50,783 nt of DNA from GCA-2746795 sp964643965 (GCA_964643965.1 CAZXVH010000025.1:1-50783); one strand, 5' to 3'. Positions 1 to 9,637 are shown, counted from the first letter of the stretch. Numbers and translations: made by a program. The notes: generated by a model from the letters alone, not told the origin.

Positions 1-72
1 TAGAATGCGGCCCGCGCGCCGCCCCCCCCCCGCCCCGCGCCGCCCCCCCCCCCCCCCCCCGCTCCCAGGTAC
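1..72. repeat. Low-complexity C-rich stretch, probable damaged end of a hairpin repeat
   Basis: The first 60 bases are almost pure C and G, ending in CGCTCCCAGGTACGAAGGAGA. The same right end (CGCTCCCAGGTAC-AGGAGA) is seen intact at 29575-29593 and again beside another homopolymer-like stretch and N gap at 31500-31524. I infer that this is the right half of the same hairpin element and that the C run is poor sequence or assembly at a strong hairpin. It should not be read as real sequence. Confidence 0.6.
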
Positions 73-86
73 GAAGGAGATTTAGG

Positions 87-1127
87 ATGAAAATACGAGC
101 GGTACAATTGATGCAAACAAAGCAGCCACTCGTGCTGCGAGAGGTAGATTTGCCGGCTGTGGGGCCAATGGATATCCTGGTGCAGGTGAAGGCGGCGGGC
201 ATCTGCCATTCGGATGCCCATTACCGGTCCGGGTTGTCGCCGGTGGAGCCGCTGCCGTTGACTCTGGGACATGAGGTGGCAGGAGTGGTGGCTGAGGTGG
301 GAACGGCCGTTACCCATTTCAAGCCCGGTGATCGCGTCTGCCTCCATTACTTGACCACCTGCGGCCACTGCCTTTATTGCAATCAGGGCCACGAACAGTT
401 TTGTACCAGCGGTCAGATGATTGGTAAACATCGGCATGGCGGCTTTGCCGAATACATATCAGCGCCAGCTCGCAGCGCTTTTCTCTTGCCAGCAGAAATT
501 CCCTTTGCCCAAGGGGCTGTCATGATGTGTTCCTGCGCCACTTCTTTGCACGCCTTGATCAAGACCAGGTTGAAACCGGGTGAAACGGTGGCGGTTTATG
601 GCGTCGGCGGCCTGGGTATGGCCGCCATCCAACTGGCTTATGCCTTGGGCGCGGCGGCTGTCTATGCGGTAGACATTAAGCCAGACAAATTGGCGCTGGC
701 CGAAACTTACCACGCCATTCCAGTGAATGCGGCCGCTGCCAATCCCGTTGAGGTCATTCTTGAATTAACAGCAGGGCGGGGCGTAGATGTCGCTTTGGAA
801 TTAATTGGCTTACCTGCTACAATGAAACAAGCTGTTCAATCTGTTGCTATTCTGGGTCGCGCTGGCATTGCCGGACTTTCTGATCAATCTTTTTCTATCA
901 CGCCCTACACCGAGCTTCTTAATAAAGAAGCAGAAATCATTGGCGTCTCCGATCACCTGGCCCAAGAGATACCCCTACTCATTGATTTGGTGCGGCAGGG
1001 TAAACTGAACTTGACCAATGTCATTACGGAAAACATTCCTTTGTCCGCTGATGCCATTAACGCGGTTTTAGATCGTCTGGATCGGTTTGGAGAGGGGGTG
1101 CGGGCTGTCGTGATACCTGAGATGTAA
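87..1127 (+). CDS. Zinc-dependent alcohol dehydrogenase (MDR superfamily)
   Basis: This 346-residue protein is a medium-chain NAD(P)-dependent alcohol dehydrogenase of usual family length. Catalytic zinc ligands are visible as Cys40 (GICHSD), His62-Glu63 (GHE) and Cys150. Structural zinc is bound by Cys92, Cys95, Cys98 and Cys106 (CGHCLYCNQGHEQFC). The Rossmann motif GVGGLG is at 172-177. The ATG at 87 follows a strong ribosome-binding site (GAAGGAGA). It oxidises an alcohol or reduces an aldehyde; the substrate cannot be read from sequence. It stands alone, with a damaged hairpin repeat directly upstream and a 180-bp spacer before the next gene. Other MDR dehydrogenases (sorbitol or threonine type) are less likely. 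Confidence 0.9.
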   Translation: MKIRAVQLMQTKQPLVLREVDLPAVGPMDILVQVKAAGICHSDAHYRSGLSPVEPLPLTLGHEVAGVVAEVGTAVTHFKPGDRVCLHYLTTCGHCLYCNQGHEQFCTSGQMIGKHRHGGFAEYISAPARSAFLLPAEIPFAQGAVMMCSCATSLHALIKTRLKPGETVAVYGVGGLGMAAIQLAYALGAAAVYAVDIKPDKLALAETYHAIPVNAAAANPVEVILELTAGRGVDVALELIGLPATMKQAVQSVAILGRAGIAGLSDQSFSITPYTELLNKEAEIIGVSDHLAQEIPLLIDLVRQGKLNLTNVITENIPLSADAINAVLDRLDRFGEGVRAVVIPEM

Positions 1128-1308
1128 ACCTGGTATTTTGACATAAAGCGGGGCTGTATTCAGATTGTCCCAGCATACGGATGAATTTTTGTTAAGTATC
1201 CTTGTAACCAAATGTGTTTAGCCTATGCTTTAAGGCCAGTGATTAGGACAAGTTTCACGGTTTCTTGATCTACTATTTCTCTCCTTGTAGGGTACAATTG
1301 AGCGTATA

Positions 1309-3771
1309 ATGGCTAGTAAAACCACCAATCAAATTCAAGATGTTGACGAAATAGGCTTTGAGGTTGTGGTACCGGAAATTTCATACCGGTATGTTCCCTT
1401 TTCCAGTGAAGAATTGGATAACAAGCCAGTTTGGCGGATTCGTCTGGAACTTCTGAGTGATCCGACAAAACGGATTGGCCTCAATATTAACGGCGAGGCC
1501 GTTTTGGGCCGTGATCATGAGGGCGACGAAATGGTTGATCTGTCGCAATTTGGCGCCGGTCAATTTGGCGTATCGAGACATCACCTGATGCTGCGGCCGA
1601 CAGCCAGCCATCTTTATGCTACGGATTTAGGCAGCACAAACGGCACCACCAGAAACGGCCGTTCCATTGGGGTGCGTACCCCCTATCCCATAACCAGCGG
1701 CGATGTCCTCTCGCTGGGCAAACTACGCATTGCTCTCACCATCGAAGAGCGCCCCCATTTTCAAACCGGCGTCCTGGAAAAGAAAATCGATCTGGCCGAC
1801 GCCCTCACCGAAATTGCCAAATCAATCACCTCGCAGCTTGACCTGGATCAGGTTTTGAACCAGATGGTGGAAACCGCCATGACCTTGACTGCTGCCGGTG
1901 AAACAAGTATCTGGTTGGTGGATGAAAACAGCGGCGACCTTTTCTTGGAAGCGCAGCAGGGTATTGAAGACGAAGCCATCAAGCGGATGCGCCTGCCCAT
2001 CACCGAAGATACCCTGGCCGGCCAGGTGGTGAAGACGGGCCAACCTTCGCGCATCTGGCGGCAGCCAGGGGAAGAGCAGATCAAAGTAAAAACCAACTAT
2101 CTGGTCGAAGCCCTGGCTTATGTGCCGCTGACCTTGGGCGGCGTGACCTTTGGCGTATTAGCCGCCACCCACCGGGATGCGGGCAAACGGTTTGATAAAC
2201 GGGACGAGCGCTTGCTCACCGCTATCGCCGATTTCGCCGCCATCGCCGTACAAAATGCCCGCACCTATCAGGCTACAGATGAGGCGTTGGCCCGCCGTTA
2301 TAAAGAACTCTCTGCGTTGAACGAATTGTCGCGGGCCGTATCCAGTTCCCTTGATTTGGACACGGTTTACGATGTGCTGGTTGAGCAAGTTAATAATCAT
2401 TGGCCGGTAGAATTGGTTTGTCTGAGTTTGGTGAAAGGACAAAGCCAGAAATTATACAAATACCACCGGTCACAATCTGCGAATTCGCGGGGCACACGAC
2501 CTTTTGATATGAAAGAGGGTATTATCGGTTATGTTGCCCAGAGCGGCACAGTGGTGATGACCAATGACCCACCCTCTCATGAAGCGTACAACCCGTTTGT
2601 AGACAATATCAATGGCGATTCACCCACTTCTATGGCTTGTGTGCCTTTGTACGTCCAGAATCGGGTTGTCGGTGTTTTGACTTTGTTTAACAAAGCAGAC
2701 GGCCGGTTTATTGATAGTGATATAGATCGATTGCAAGCGTTTGCTAACCCGGTGGCAACGGCCGTTGAAAATGCCCGTCTTTTCAAGGAATCAGAGCGCC
2801 AGCGGGCGGCCATTCAAGCCACAGCTCACACCTTGTCCCAGCCCTTGCTCATCATTGATGATTCTGGAGATGTGCTGGTGGCCAATGATGCGGCCCAAGA
2901 ACTGCTAGATACCCATATGTCTCAACTATTTGAGGCCATCAGCAGTGGTTTGGGCCAAACGATGGAGACTGGCATTGGCGAGCGCACTTTCCTATCCACA
3001 TCTGAGCATTTGCAAGAGGTGGGCACAATTGTGGTGATGCAAGACATCACCTATGTCAAACAGCTTGAAGCGGATCGTGAAGATTTCCTCCATATGCTCT
3101 CCCATGATCTCAAGAACCCGCTGACCGCCATTACCGGCTGGCGCTCTTTGTTGGAGCGCACCGCAGAATTGGACAGCCGAGGTGAACGGTACCTGAGGCA
3201 AATTGGGGTAGCGGTAGATCGCATGTTGGTGATGATTGAACAACTGCTCTACACAGTTACGGACAATCAATCGGTGGCGTTAATGAAAAAACCGTTTGAT
3301 TTCAACAAAATTGTGGAGCGGGTTGAAGGGGATGTATCTGGGGCCGCTTTGAATAAGGTCATAACTGTTTCCAGCACGATCACAGGCGAACCGTATAAGA
3401 TTGAAGCAGATGAAAACCGCCTATACCACATGCTGCTCAATCTGGTTGACAATGCTATTAAATATTCGCCGCGAGAAACGGCCGTTTCTGTGAAAGTGCA
3501 GTATGATCCTGAGCAGATCACGATTCAGGTAGTTGACGGTGGACCAGGTATTCCAGAGGGTGACCAGGAGCGCATCTTTGAAAAATATTTTCGTGGCAAT
3601 AAAGCAAAATCGCAGCCAGGCAGCGGCCTGGGCCTCTCTGCCGTGCGGGTGATTGTCGGAGCGCACGGTGGCACTGTTACCGTTTCCAACAGCGTTAACG
3701 GGGGCGCCTGTTTCACCGTGACCTTGCCCGGCAGCCTGAAAGCCGACGACGAAGGTTTGGCGGACGATTAA
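1309..3771 (+). CDS. FHA-GAF-GAF sensor histidine kinase
   Basis: An 820-residue soluble hybrid sensor with no membrane segments. Order: an FHA domain at about 60-145 (GRD, SRHH, LGSTNGT; binds phosphothreonine peptides), two GAF domains at about 165-325 and 335-500, a short PAS-like linker, a HisKA domain with phospho-acceptor His599 (LSHDLKNPL), and a HATPase domain (N box NLVDNAIKY, G1 DGGPGIP, G2 GSGLGLS). The FHA domain implies input from a Ser/Thr kinase, which is unusual for a two-component kinase. No response regulator is adjacent. No ribosome-binding site precedes the ATG; a TACAAT hexamer lies 10 bp upstream (1293-1298), suggesting a very short or absent leader. FHA-GAF-HK proteins are common in Chloroflexota. 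Confidence 0.92.
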   Translation: MASKTTNQIQDVDEIGFEVVVPEISYRYVPFSSEELDNKPVWRIRLELLSDPTKRIGLNINGEAVLGRDHEGDEMVDLSQFGAGQFGVSRHHLMLRPTASHLYATDLGSTNGTTRNGRSIGVRTPYPITSGDVLSLGKLRIALTIEERPHFQTGVLEKKIDLADALTEIAKSITSQLDLDQVLNQMVETAMTLTAAGETSIWLVDENSGDLFLEAQQGIEDEAIKRMRLPITEDTLAGQVVKTGQPSRIWRQPGEEQIKVKTNYLVEALAYVPLTLGGVTFGVLAATHRDAGKRFDKRDERLLTAIADFAAIAVQNARTYQATDEALARRYKELSALNELSRAVSSSLDLDTVYDVLVEQVNNHWPVELVCLSLVKGQSQKLYKYHRSQSANSRGTRPFDMKEGIIGYVAQSGTVVMTNDPPSHEAYNPFVDNINGDSPTSMACVPLYVQNRVVGVLTLFNKADGRFIDSDIDRLQAFANPVATAVENARLFKESERQRAAIQATAHTLSQPLLIIDDSGDVLVANDAAQELLDTHMSQLFEAISSGLGQTMETGIGERTFLSTSEHLQEVGTIVVMQDITYVKQLEADREDFLHMLSHDLKNPLTAITGWRSLLERTAELDSRGERYLRQIGVAVDRMLVMIEQLLYTVTDNQSVALMKKPFDFNKIVERVEGDVSGAALNKVITVSSTITGEPYKIEADENRLYHMLLNLVDNAIKYSPRETAVSVKVQYDPEQITIQVVDGGPGIPEGDQERIFEKYFRGNKAKSQPGSGLGLSAVRVIVGAHGGTVTVSNSVNGGACFTVTLPGSLKADDEGLADD

Positions 3772-3835
3772 GCGCCAGGTGGGCTGGCTCCAATTTTCAT
3801 TCTCGCGATCTGGGGGCGACATACAACCACTGGAA

Positions 3836-4216
3836 TCATTCAGAAACATCGCTGGGGCCGTGATATGCTTTCATGTCAACGATCTTGCCTGAAGCGTTAA
3901 AAGACATGACATCGATTGCCCGAATGACACTCCTTTTTTCCCCCATTTTCAAATGGATTGTGAAAGCCATGGCGGCGAACTGCCCATGTGAGCCACGGAT
4001 CGGGGTATCCAGTTCCAGCCTCTCTACGAACTCAACACCCCGCTGATAGAATGCGGTGATTGCCTCTTTTCCCTCGACGATCTGACCACCCCCAACTGGG
4101 TCTTCAATCTTGGCGTCATCCGCAAAAAGGGAGATGATCATTTTTGCATCTCCTTGATTGAATCCATCAAGGTACTGTTGTAGCGCGTTCTTCATTTCTG
4201 CTTCTGAAAACATCAT
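3836..4216 (-). CDS. Ketosteroid (delta5-3-) isomerase-like NTF2-fold protein
   Basis: A 126-residue NTF2/SnoaL-fold protein that reads through like bacterial steroid delta-isomerases. The family's catalytic residues appear at the expected places: Tyr15, Asp39 (in DDAKIEDPVGG) and Asp102 (in AIDVMSFN). KSI isomerises double bonds through a dienolate; the real substrate here may differ. The start at the ATGATG pair is supported by GAGGAAG just upstream. It is convergent with the histidine kinase gene, with 64 bp between stops and no clear terminator. A divergent member of the broad SnoaL group without isomerase activity remains possible, but the conserved Tyr/Asp/Asp set argues for a working active site. 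Confidence 0.8.
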   Translation of the reverse strand: MMFSEAEMKNALQQYLDGFNQGDAKMIISLFADDAKIEDPVGGGQIVEGKEAITAFYQRGVEFVERLELDTPIRGSHGQFAAMAFTIHLKMGEKRSVIRAIDVMSFNASGKIVDMKAYHGPSDVSE

Positions 4217-4331
4217 TATCTTCCTCGAATGCCTTTGCCAATATAATCATATAGCAAAGTGGTTATGACTTTTGTTTATAGATGGTTAGCCGTTTCCTCA
4301 TGTGTCTAAAATTTGCTGGTGGCGGGGAGGT

Positions 4332-4831
4332 TTAATGAGAATGATCTTGGACAGTTTGCTCAAGCTCATCTGCTACCCATTGATTTAAGCTTTTACCTGA
4401 AGACGCCGCCCTGATTGCCAGTTCAGCGTGTAATTCTTTGGGGACGCGCAAGTTGAACTTGCCAGAGTATTCTTTTCGGGGTTCTATGCCACGTTCTGCA
4501 CAGGCTTCAAGAAATACTTTGAGTGACAGCGCCCCCTCTTTGTAGAGACCATCAATGTCTTTTGCATAAAAATCAGCGCCACCATTCANNNNNNNNNNNN
4601 NNNNNNNNNNNNNNNNNNNNNNNNNNNNNNNNNNNNNNNNNNNNNNNNNNNNNNNNNNNNNNNNNNNNNNNNNNNNNNNNNNNNNNNNCCCTCTTTGTAG
4701 AGACCATCAATGTCTTTTGCATAAAAATCAGCGCCACCATTCAGCCCCATAAACTCACCGCGAAACATTTCAATATCCGGGTCATATTGAATAATTGCTT
4801 GATAGTCGTCAATTTTCATTAAGTTCATCAT
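4332..4831 (-). CDS. hicB: HicB-family antitoxin, interrupted by an assembly gap
   Basis: The 5' part encodes the HicB RNase-H-like fold (IIQYDPDIEMFRGEF, then DFYAKDIDGLYKEG). The 3' part, beyond the gap, encodes the HicB DNA-binding end (GKFNLRVPKELHAELA, then SLNQWVADELEQ). A 100-N gap lies inside, and the 55 bases left of it are repeated exactly to its right. Removing the gap and one copy leaves 345 bp, an in-frame 114-residue protein, so the gene is probably intact. Its ATG overlaps the stop of the hicA remnant, the normal translational coupling of hicAB. Annotation pipelines would split this gene because of the gap. Confidence 0.88.
4534..4743. other. Scaffold gap with unmerged 55-bp overlap
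   Basis: Positions 4589-4688 are exactly 100 N. The 55 bases at 4534-4588 are identical to 4689-4743. This is the signature of two contig ends that overlap but were joined with a standard gap instead of being merged. The true genome should be 155 bp shorter here. Confidence 0.93.
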
Positions 4832-5015
4832 GGAGTCACCTCATTTGTTTCTAGCCATTTACGGATGTTTGCTATTGCACCTTACGTGAGCCTTCTCTCT
4901 CCGTGATTTCTGCACCCAGTTCGATAAACAACGCTTCTATATCATGCCATTTAATATTTGCGCTTATTGGGCGAGCAAAAATGAGTGCAAGCGTTTTCTG
5001 ATGCTTTCGCTTCAT
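4828..5015 (-). pseudogene. hicA: HicA mRNA-interferase toxin remnant with internal deletion
   Basis: From the ATG at 5015 the minus strand reads MKRKHQKTLALIFARPIS, then a typical HicA helix (WHDIEALFIELGAEITEREGSR), then KVQ and a stop. A second frame then gives IANIRKWLETNEVTP and a TGA overlapping the hicB start; this is the normal HicA C-terminus. The middle part, which in this family carries the catalytic histidine (VFHRPHP-like), is missing and the frame is shifted. The toxin should therefore be inactive while hicB remains. The remnant is too short for ordinary gene callers. Confidence 0.8.
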
Positions 5016-5149
5016 AGATGGATGGTACTATTTTGTCGTACCAAAGCCAAGATGGGGAAACGGCCGTTACCACTTTAGCCATGCGGGTAGGGAAGGTGGT
5101 TTTGGATGTCGAGAACATTTTTTGCGGATGGTGGGGAAACGGCCGTTTC

Positions 5150-5440
5150 TCAATGCCTCACCAACTTGATTTCTAACTGGCACCCCACTGCTTCCGCATA
5201 TTTTCGTCATGTGGCAATGGATGGAGAATGCTTTTTACTGCCGCCACCTGCTTCTAGCCTGGCAATAGCAGATGTTTTAGTTCCCATGCAGTCAGCCACA
5301 TCGGCTTGAGTAAGTCCAGCTTCCTTTCTGGCGTTGAGCAACTCGTCAAATAGCAAGAACTTCGCTTCTAGTGCCTCATATGCTTTTTGAAAAGCTGGCT
5401 CTTTTTTCCAATCTACCACCATTTCTTTATGTGGTTTCAT
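5150..5440 (-). pseudogene. higA: XRE/HigA-type antitoxin with in-frame TGA
   Basis: Reading from the ATG at 5440 (AGAAGG 6 bp upstream) gives a HigA-like protein: an N-terminal helix (EMVVDWKKEPAF) and an HTH_XRE domain (LTQADVADCMGTKTSAIARLEAG). At 5207-5209 an in-frame TGA cuts it after SPSIAT. The same frame continues beyond it with RKYAEAVGCQLEIKLVRH to a stop at 5150-5152, which is the usual family ending. One base change (TTA to TGA) explains this. It is either a real nonsense mutation or a sequencing error; the 77-residue product still contains the HTH. No intact toxin gene lies next to it. Confidence 0.8.
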
Positions 5441-5518
5441 GTTGCACCTTCTTCAGAAGTTCAATCCTAACTGTTTGAGGAAGTCCTAGACCCCAGTATC
5501 AGCATCCATTTTTTTTCT

Positions 5519-6208
5519 TTAACTACTGCCATTGCCATTATCAACCAAACGGCCGTCTTGCATTTTCAACACCCGTGTCGCATAAGACATGACATGGGGG
5601 TCGTGGGTGGCGAAGACAAACGCCGTGCCCGTCTCCTGGTTGAGCTTTTGCATGATGTCCATCGCCTGCGTGCCGTTGGCCGTGTCCAGGTTGGCGGTGG
5701 GTTCATCAGCCAAAACCACAATGGGGTGTGGCGCCAGCGCCCGCGCAATCGCCACGCGCTGCTGCTGGCCGCCGCTCAATTGGTCGGGGCGATGCTTGGC
5801 GCGGTCGCTGAGGCCGACCGATTCCAACAAGTAATTGACCCGCTCTTTGCGCTCTTTTTCACCGACATTGTTGAGCAGCAGGGGCAGTTCCACATTTTCA
5901 TACGCCGACAGCACCGGCACTAAGGCGAAGAACTGAAAGATAAAACCGATCATCTCCCGCCGGATTTCAGCCCGTTTGTTGGCCTTATATTGGGATACAT
6001 CCTGTCCGTTCACCTTGACAATGCCGCTATTGGGCTTGTCCAGGCAGCCCATCAATTGCAGCATCGTCGTCTTGCCCGAGCCAGACGGTCCCACCAGCGC
6101 CGCAAACTCGCCCTCGTTAATATCCAGCGTTACCCCGTTTAAGGCATGGGTCTCCACTTCACCGATTTTATAAATTTTTGTTACGTTTTCAGCTTCTATA
6201 ATAGCCAT
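5519..6208 (-). CDS. ABC transporter ATP-binding protein (LolD/MacB type)
   Basis: A 229-residue ATPase with all hallmarks: Walker A GPSGSGKTT, Q-loop, signature LSGGQQQRVAIARAL, Walker B VVLADEPTANLD and the switch His in ATHDPHV. Its length and sequence place it with LolD/MacB/FtsE-like ATPases that power mechanotransmission exporters rather than substrate channels. It is the last gene of the minus-strand tetR-permease-permease-ATPase operon and would work with the two FtsX-like permeases. The start has GGAG upstream (TAGGAGAAAATC). Likely exported substrates are lipids, lipoproteins or drugs; the sequence does not decide. Confidence 0.93.
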   Translation of the reverse strand: MAIIEAENVTKIYKIGEVETHALNGVTLDINEGEFAALVGPSGSGKTTMLQLMGCLDKPNSGIVKVNGQDVSQYKANKRAEIRREMIGFIFQFFALVPVLSAYENVELPLLLNNVGEKERKERVNYLLESVGLSDRAKHRPDQLSGGQQQRVAIARALAPHPIVVLADEPTANLDTANGTQAMDIMQKLNQETGTAFVFATHDPHVMSYATRVLKMQDGRLVDNGNGSS

Positions 6209-6294
6209 GATTTTCTCCTAAAAAGCGAGAGGGAAGAGCAAGAGCAAGAGGGTGTCGCAAATAGATTTCCTCTGGCTCTCGCTCAATCCTCTAG
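6209..6294. repeat. Intergenic word-repeat palindrome (GCGAGAGGG family), copy 1
   Basis: The spacer between permease and ATPase holds AAAAGCGAGAGGGAAGAGC and a roughly inverted partner (CCTCTGGCTCTCGCT). The same word family fills the next spacer of this operon at 7528-7592. It can fold into a long imperfect hairpin and leaves the downstream ribosome-binding site free. Confidence 0.65.
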
Positions 6295-7521
6295 CTATAG
6301 TGCGTGTAATGCTTCGACTGGTTGCAGACGAGCCGCGTACCAGGCGGGATAAAGGGACACAATGATAATAACGACCATCATCCAGAAGGCCATCACAAAG
6401 AGGTTGATGGGTACGAGCGCGGTGTACAAGGAATCGCCAAAGGCCATTGAGCCTACTGAATCCCCCAATTCACCATAATAGATGCCGTTGATGGAGAAGT
6501 AGTAGACCAGCACCGCGCCCAGAATGATGCCAAAGAAACAGCCAACCAGCCCTAAAATAGTGGCCTCAAACAGGAACATGCTCATAATTTGACGCCCTTT
6601 CATGCCCAGCGCGGCCAGGATGCCGATTTCGCGAGTGCGTTCAAAGACTGACATGAGCAGTGTATTGGCGATGATGACAGCCACCACCAGGAAAATGATA
6701 GCGTACAGGATGGCGTAAATGACCGTTCCCGTTTCCATTGTCGTCATAATAAATTCATTCAGCTCTTTCCAGTCCAGCACCGTCACACCTGGCGTTTGCA
6801 TCGCCGCCGCCACTTTGTCCGTATCCTCCACATCGTGCAGCAAAATGCGAACTGTGCTGGCCCGGTTGCCAGAACCAGTGATGGCTTGGGCTTGCGTCAG
6901 ACTGAGAAAGACGTTGGCATTGTCGATGCCCGGGAAGCCAGTGTTGATCAGGCCAACGATGGTGAACTGCCCTTCTTCCGGCAGTCCATCCGGATTGCCC
7001 ACCGCCAGATTGATGCGGTCGCCTACGCCCACGCCCAGTTCCGCCGCCAATTTTTGCCCAATCATGATTTCACCACGGCCGTTTTCAGACAAGAATTCCC
7101 CATCACGCAGCCCTTCCCGAATAGGGTCGAACAGCGCCGAGGTGGGGTCAATGCCGCTGACGCGCACTGTGGTCGATTCGCTGGCCGTGCCTAAAATGCC
7201 GCCCGCCCACAAAATAGGCGACACCGCCGCTACCTCGGGCATGGCTGCCGCTTTCGCCGCCAGTTCATCAGGATTGCTGAGCAAATCTTGCCACAGCAGG
7301 CTACTCTTGACGACTTCATACGAGTCGGCGCGTAATTGCAGGTGGCCGGAATCCAAACGGATGGTATCGCGTAACATGCCGTCCAACATGCCTGTAATCA
7401 GCCCATTCATAAAGATAACGAGGGTCAGGCCCAGGGCGATAGCGATAAACGTAATCACCGTGCGCCGCCTGTTGCGCACCAAATCGCGGTAGGCCATAAC
7501 CCAGAATTTTTTAAGCGCCAT
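6295..7521 (-). CDS. ABC transporter permease, FtsX/MacB type
   Basis: A 408-residue permease starting at MALKKFWVMAYRDLVRN; GGAG 8 bp upstream supports this ATG over the longer open frame. It has one N-terminal membrane segment (about 20-42), a large periplasmic or extracellular domain (about 45-270, MacB-PCD-like) and three C-terminal segments forming the FtsX domain. The signature VFERTREIGILAALGMKGRQI lies after the second segment. It pairs with the neighbouring permease, which has the same layout, probably as a heterodimer. It belongs to the TetR-regulated export operon. Confidence 0.9.
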   Translation of the reverse strand: MALKKFWVMAYRDLVRNRRRTVITFIAIALGLTLVIFMNGLITGMLDGMLRDTIRLDSGHLQLRADSYEVVKSSLLWQDLLSNPDELAAKAAAMPEVAAVSPILWAGGILGTASESTTVRVSGIDPTSALFDPIREGLRDGEFLSENGRGEIMIGQKLAAELGVGVGDRINLAVGNPDGLPEEGQFTIVGLINTGFPGIDNANVFLSLTQAQAITGSGNRASTVRILLHDVEDTDKVAAAMQTPGVTVLDWKELNEFIMTTMETGTVIYAILYAIIFLVVAVIIANTLLMSVFERTREIGILAALGMKGRQIMSMFLFEATILGLVGCFFGIILGAVLVYYFSINGIYYGELGDSVGSMAFGDSLYTALVPINLFVMAFWMMVVIIIVSLYPAWYAARLQPVEALHAL

Positions 7522-7527
7522 AATTTT

Positions 7528-7592
7528 CTCCGAAAAGCGAGAGGGTAGAGCGAGAACAAGAGGTTTTCCTCCCGCTCTCGCTCTTGCTCTAT
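7528..7592. repeat. Intergenic word-repeat palindrome (GCGAGAGGG family), copy 2
   Basis: CGAAAAGCGAGAGGGTAGAGC is followed by the inverted partner CTCCCGCTCTCGCTCTTGCTC. It is the same word family as the spacer at 6209-6294, placed identically, directly before the ribosome-binding site of the next gene in the operon. Confidence 0.7.
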
Positions 7593-8843
<1,251 letters not shown>

Positions 8844-8865
8844 AGATACCTCCGTAAAAAGAATA

Positions 8866-8931
8866 AAGATTAAAGATTAACGAGTGGCAGGTTGGATGAT
8901 TCTTAATCACTAATCTTTGATCTTTAATCTT
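8866..8931. repeat. Intergenic palindrome (AAAGATTA family) overlapping the tetR stop
   Basis: AAAGATTAAAGATTAA at 8866-8880 faces TAATCTTTGATCTTTAATCTT at 8911-8931, with about 30 bp between. The right arm contains the stop codon and last codons of the TetR gene (stop at 8924-8926). It may act as an attenuating hairpin between regulator and transporter genes. Confidence 0.7.
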
Positions 8932-9607
8932 CCTTTTCAAACCAATGTCGAAAAGGCTCAAACTCAAATAAATGTATAGAACCGGACGCTGCCCCTAACA
9001 ACCTATCGAGGGCAGCATTGTAGGCCAGGACTTTTTGGCGCACGTCAGCCCAGGTTTGCTGGCTTTTGTCATTGATGAGCATCTTGGCCAACGTTTCGCC
9101 CATGAAATACATCGTTTGAAATACAATATCGCCCATTTCATCCGGGTATGGCACAGAAAAGACGCCCTCTGCGATGCCTTGTTGAACAATCTGGTTATAG
9201 AGCGACATAAACATGGTAACAGAGTGCAGTTTTACTTTTTCGCGCATAAGTATGTTGCTATCTTCATACCAGATGGGCAGCAGCGTGCGCAGAAATGCCT
9301 CATTTTCTATTTTAAGCTGACCCACTTCGCCGAAGAATAGATGCAGTTTCTCTAAAGCGGTCAACTGCTCATCGGCCAAAATGGGTTCTAAGATACGCAG
9401 GGATTGATCCAACAATCTGTTGATGAGCGCATCCAGCAGTTCTTCTTTGGAGCTAAAGTGGTGGTAGAAAGTGCCTTTGGCAATACCGATTTCGTCGATG
9501 ATGTCACGAACGGCCGTTTTCTCATACCCCTTGGTGTAAAAGAGTGCCTGGGCTGTATCCAAAATCTCCGCTTGCCTATCATCGGCGCTTTTTACAATGC
9601 GAACCAT
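8924..9607 (-). CDS. TetR-family repressor of the ABC export operon
   Basis: A 227-residue TetR protein starting with MVRIVKSADDRQAEIL; the ATG at 9607 has GGAG 8 bp upstream. The N-terminal HTH is clear (AQALFYTKGYEKTAVRDII, then GIAKGTFYHHFSSKEELLDAL). The C-terminal ligand domain is not assignable. It is the first gene of the operon that carries two permeases and the ATPase, so it probably represses its own export system and responds to the exported compound. A sigma70-like promoter (9658-9686) and a palindrome at the predicted transcription start (9638-9648) fit autoregulation. Confidence 0.9.
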   Translation of the reverse strand: MVRIVKSADDRQAEILDTAQALFYTKGYEKTAVRDIIDEIGIAKGTFYHHFSSKEELLDALINRLLDQSLRILEPILADEQLTALEKLHLFFGEVGQLKIENEAFLRTLLPIWYEDSNILMREKVKLHSVTMFMSLYNQIVQQGIAEGVFSVPYPDEMGDIVFQTMYFMGETLAKMLINDKSQQTWADVRQKVLAYNAALDRLLGAASGSIHLFEFEPFRHWFEKED

Positions 9608-9637
9608 CACTTTTCTCCGTAGCTTATGTCGGCGACC

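Noticed and set aside
1..60. Real GC-rich regulatory sequence
   Set aside because: Its composition is almost only C with no structure, and the adjoining repeat suggests a sequencing or assembly fault.
1305..1310. TATAAT at the histidine kinase start as a -10 box
   Set aside because: It overlaps the ATG itself, so a transcript from it would start inside the gene; TACAAT at 1293-1298 is more sensible.
4523..4822. Plus-strand open frame across the N gap
   Set aside because: It exists only because N was translated; the minus strand gives a clear HicB.
5441..5500. HigB toxin remnant upstream of the higA-like gene
   Set aside because: A short frame ending near the higA start is open, but it has no recognisable toxin motif.
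6719..7492. 257-codon plus-strand open frame inside the permease gene
   Set aside because: It is antisense to a clear FtsX-type permease, and its translation is Ser/Pro/Arg-rich with no known motif.
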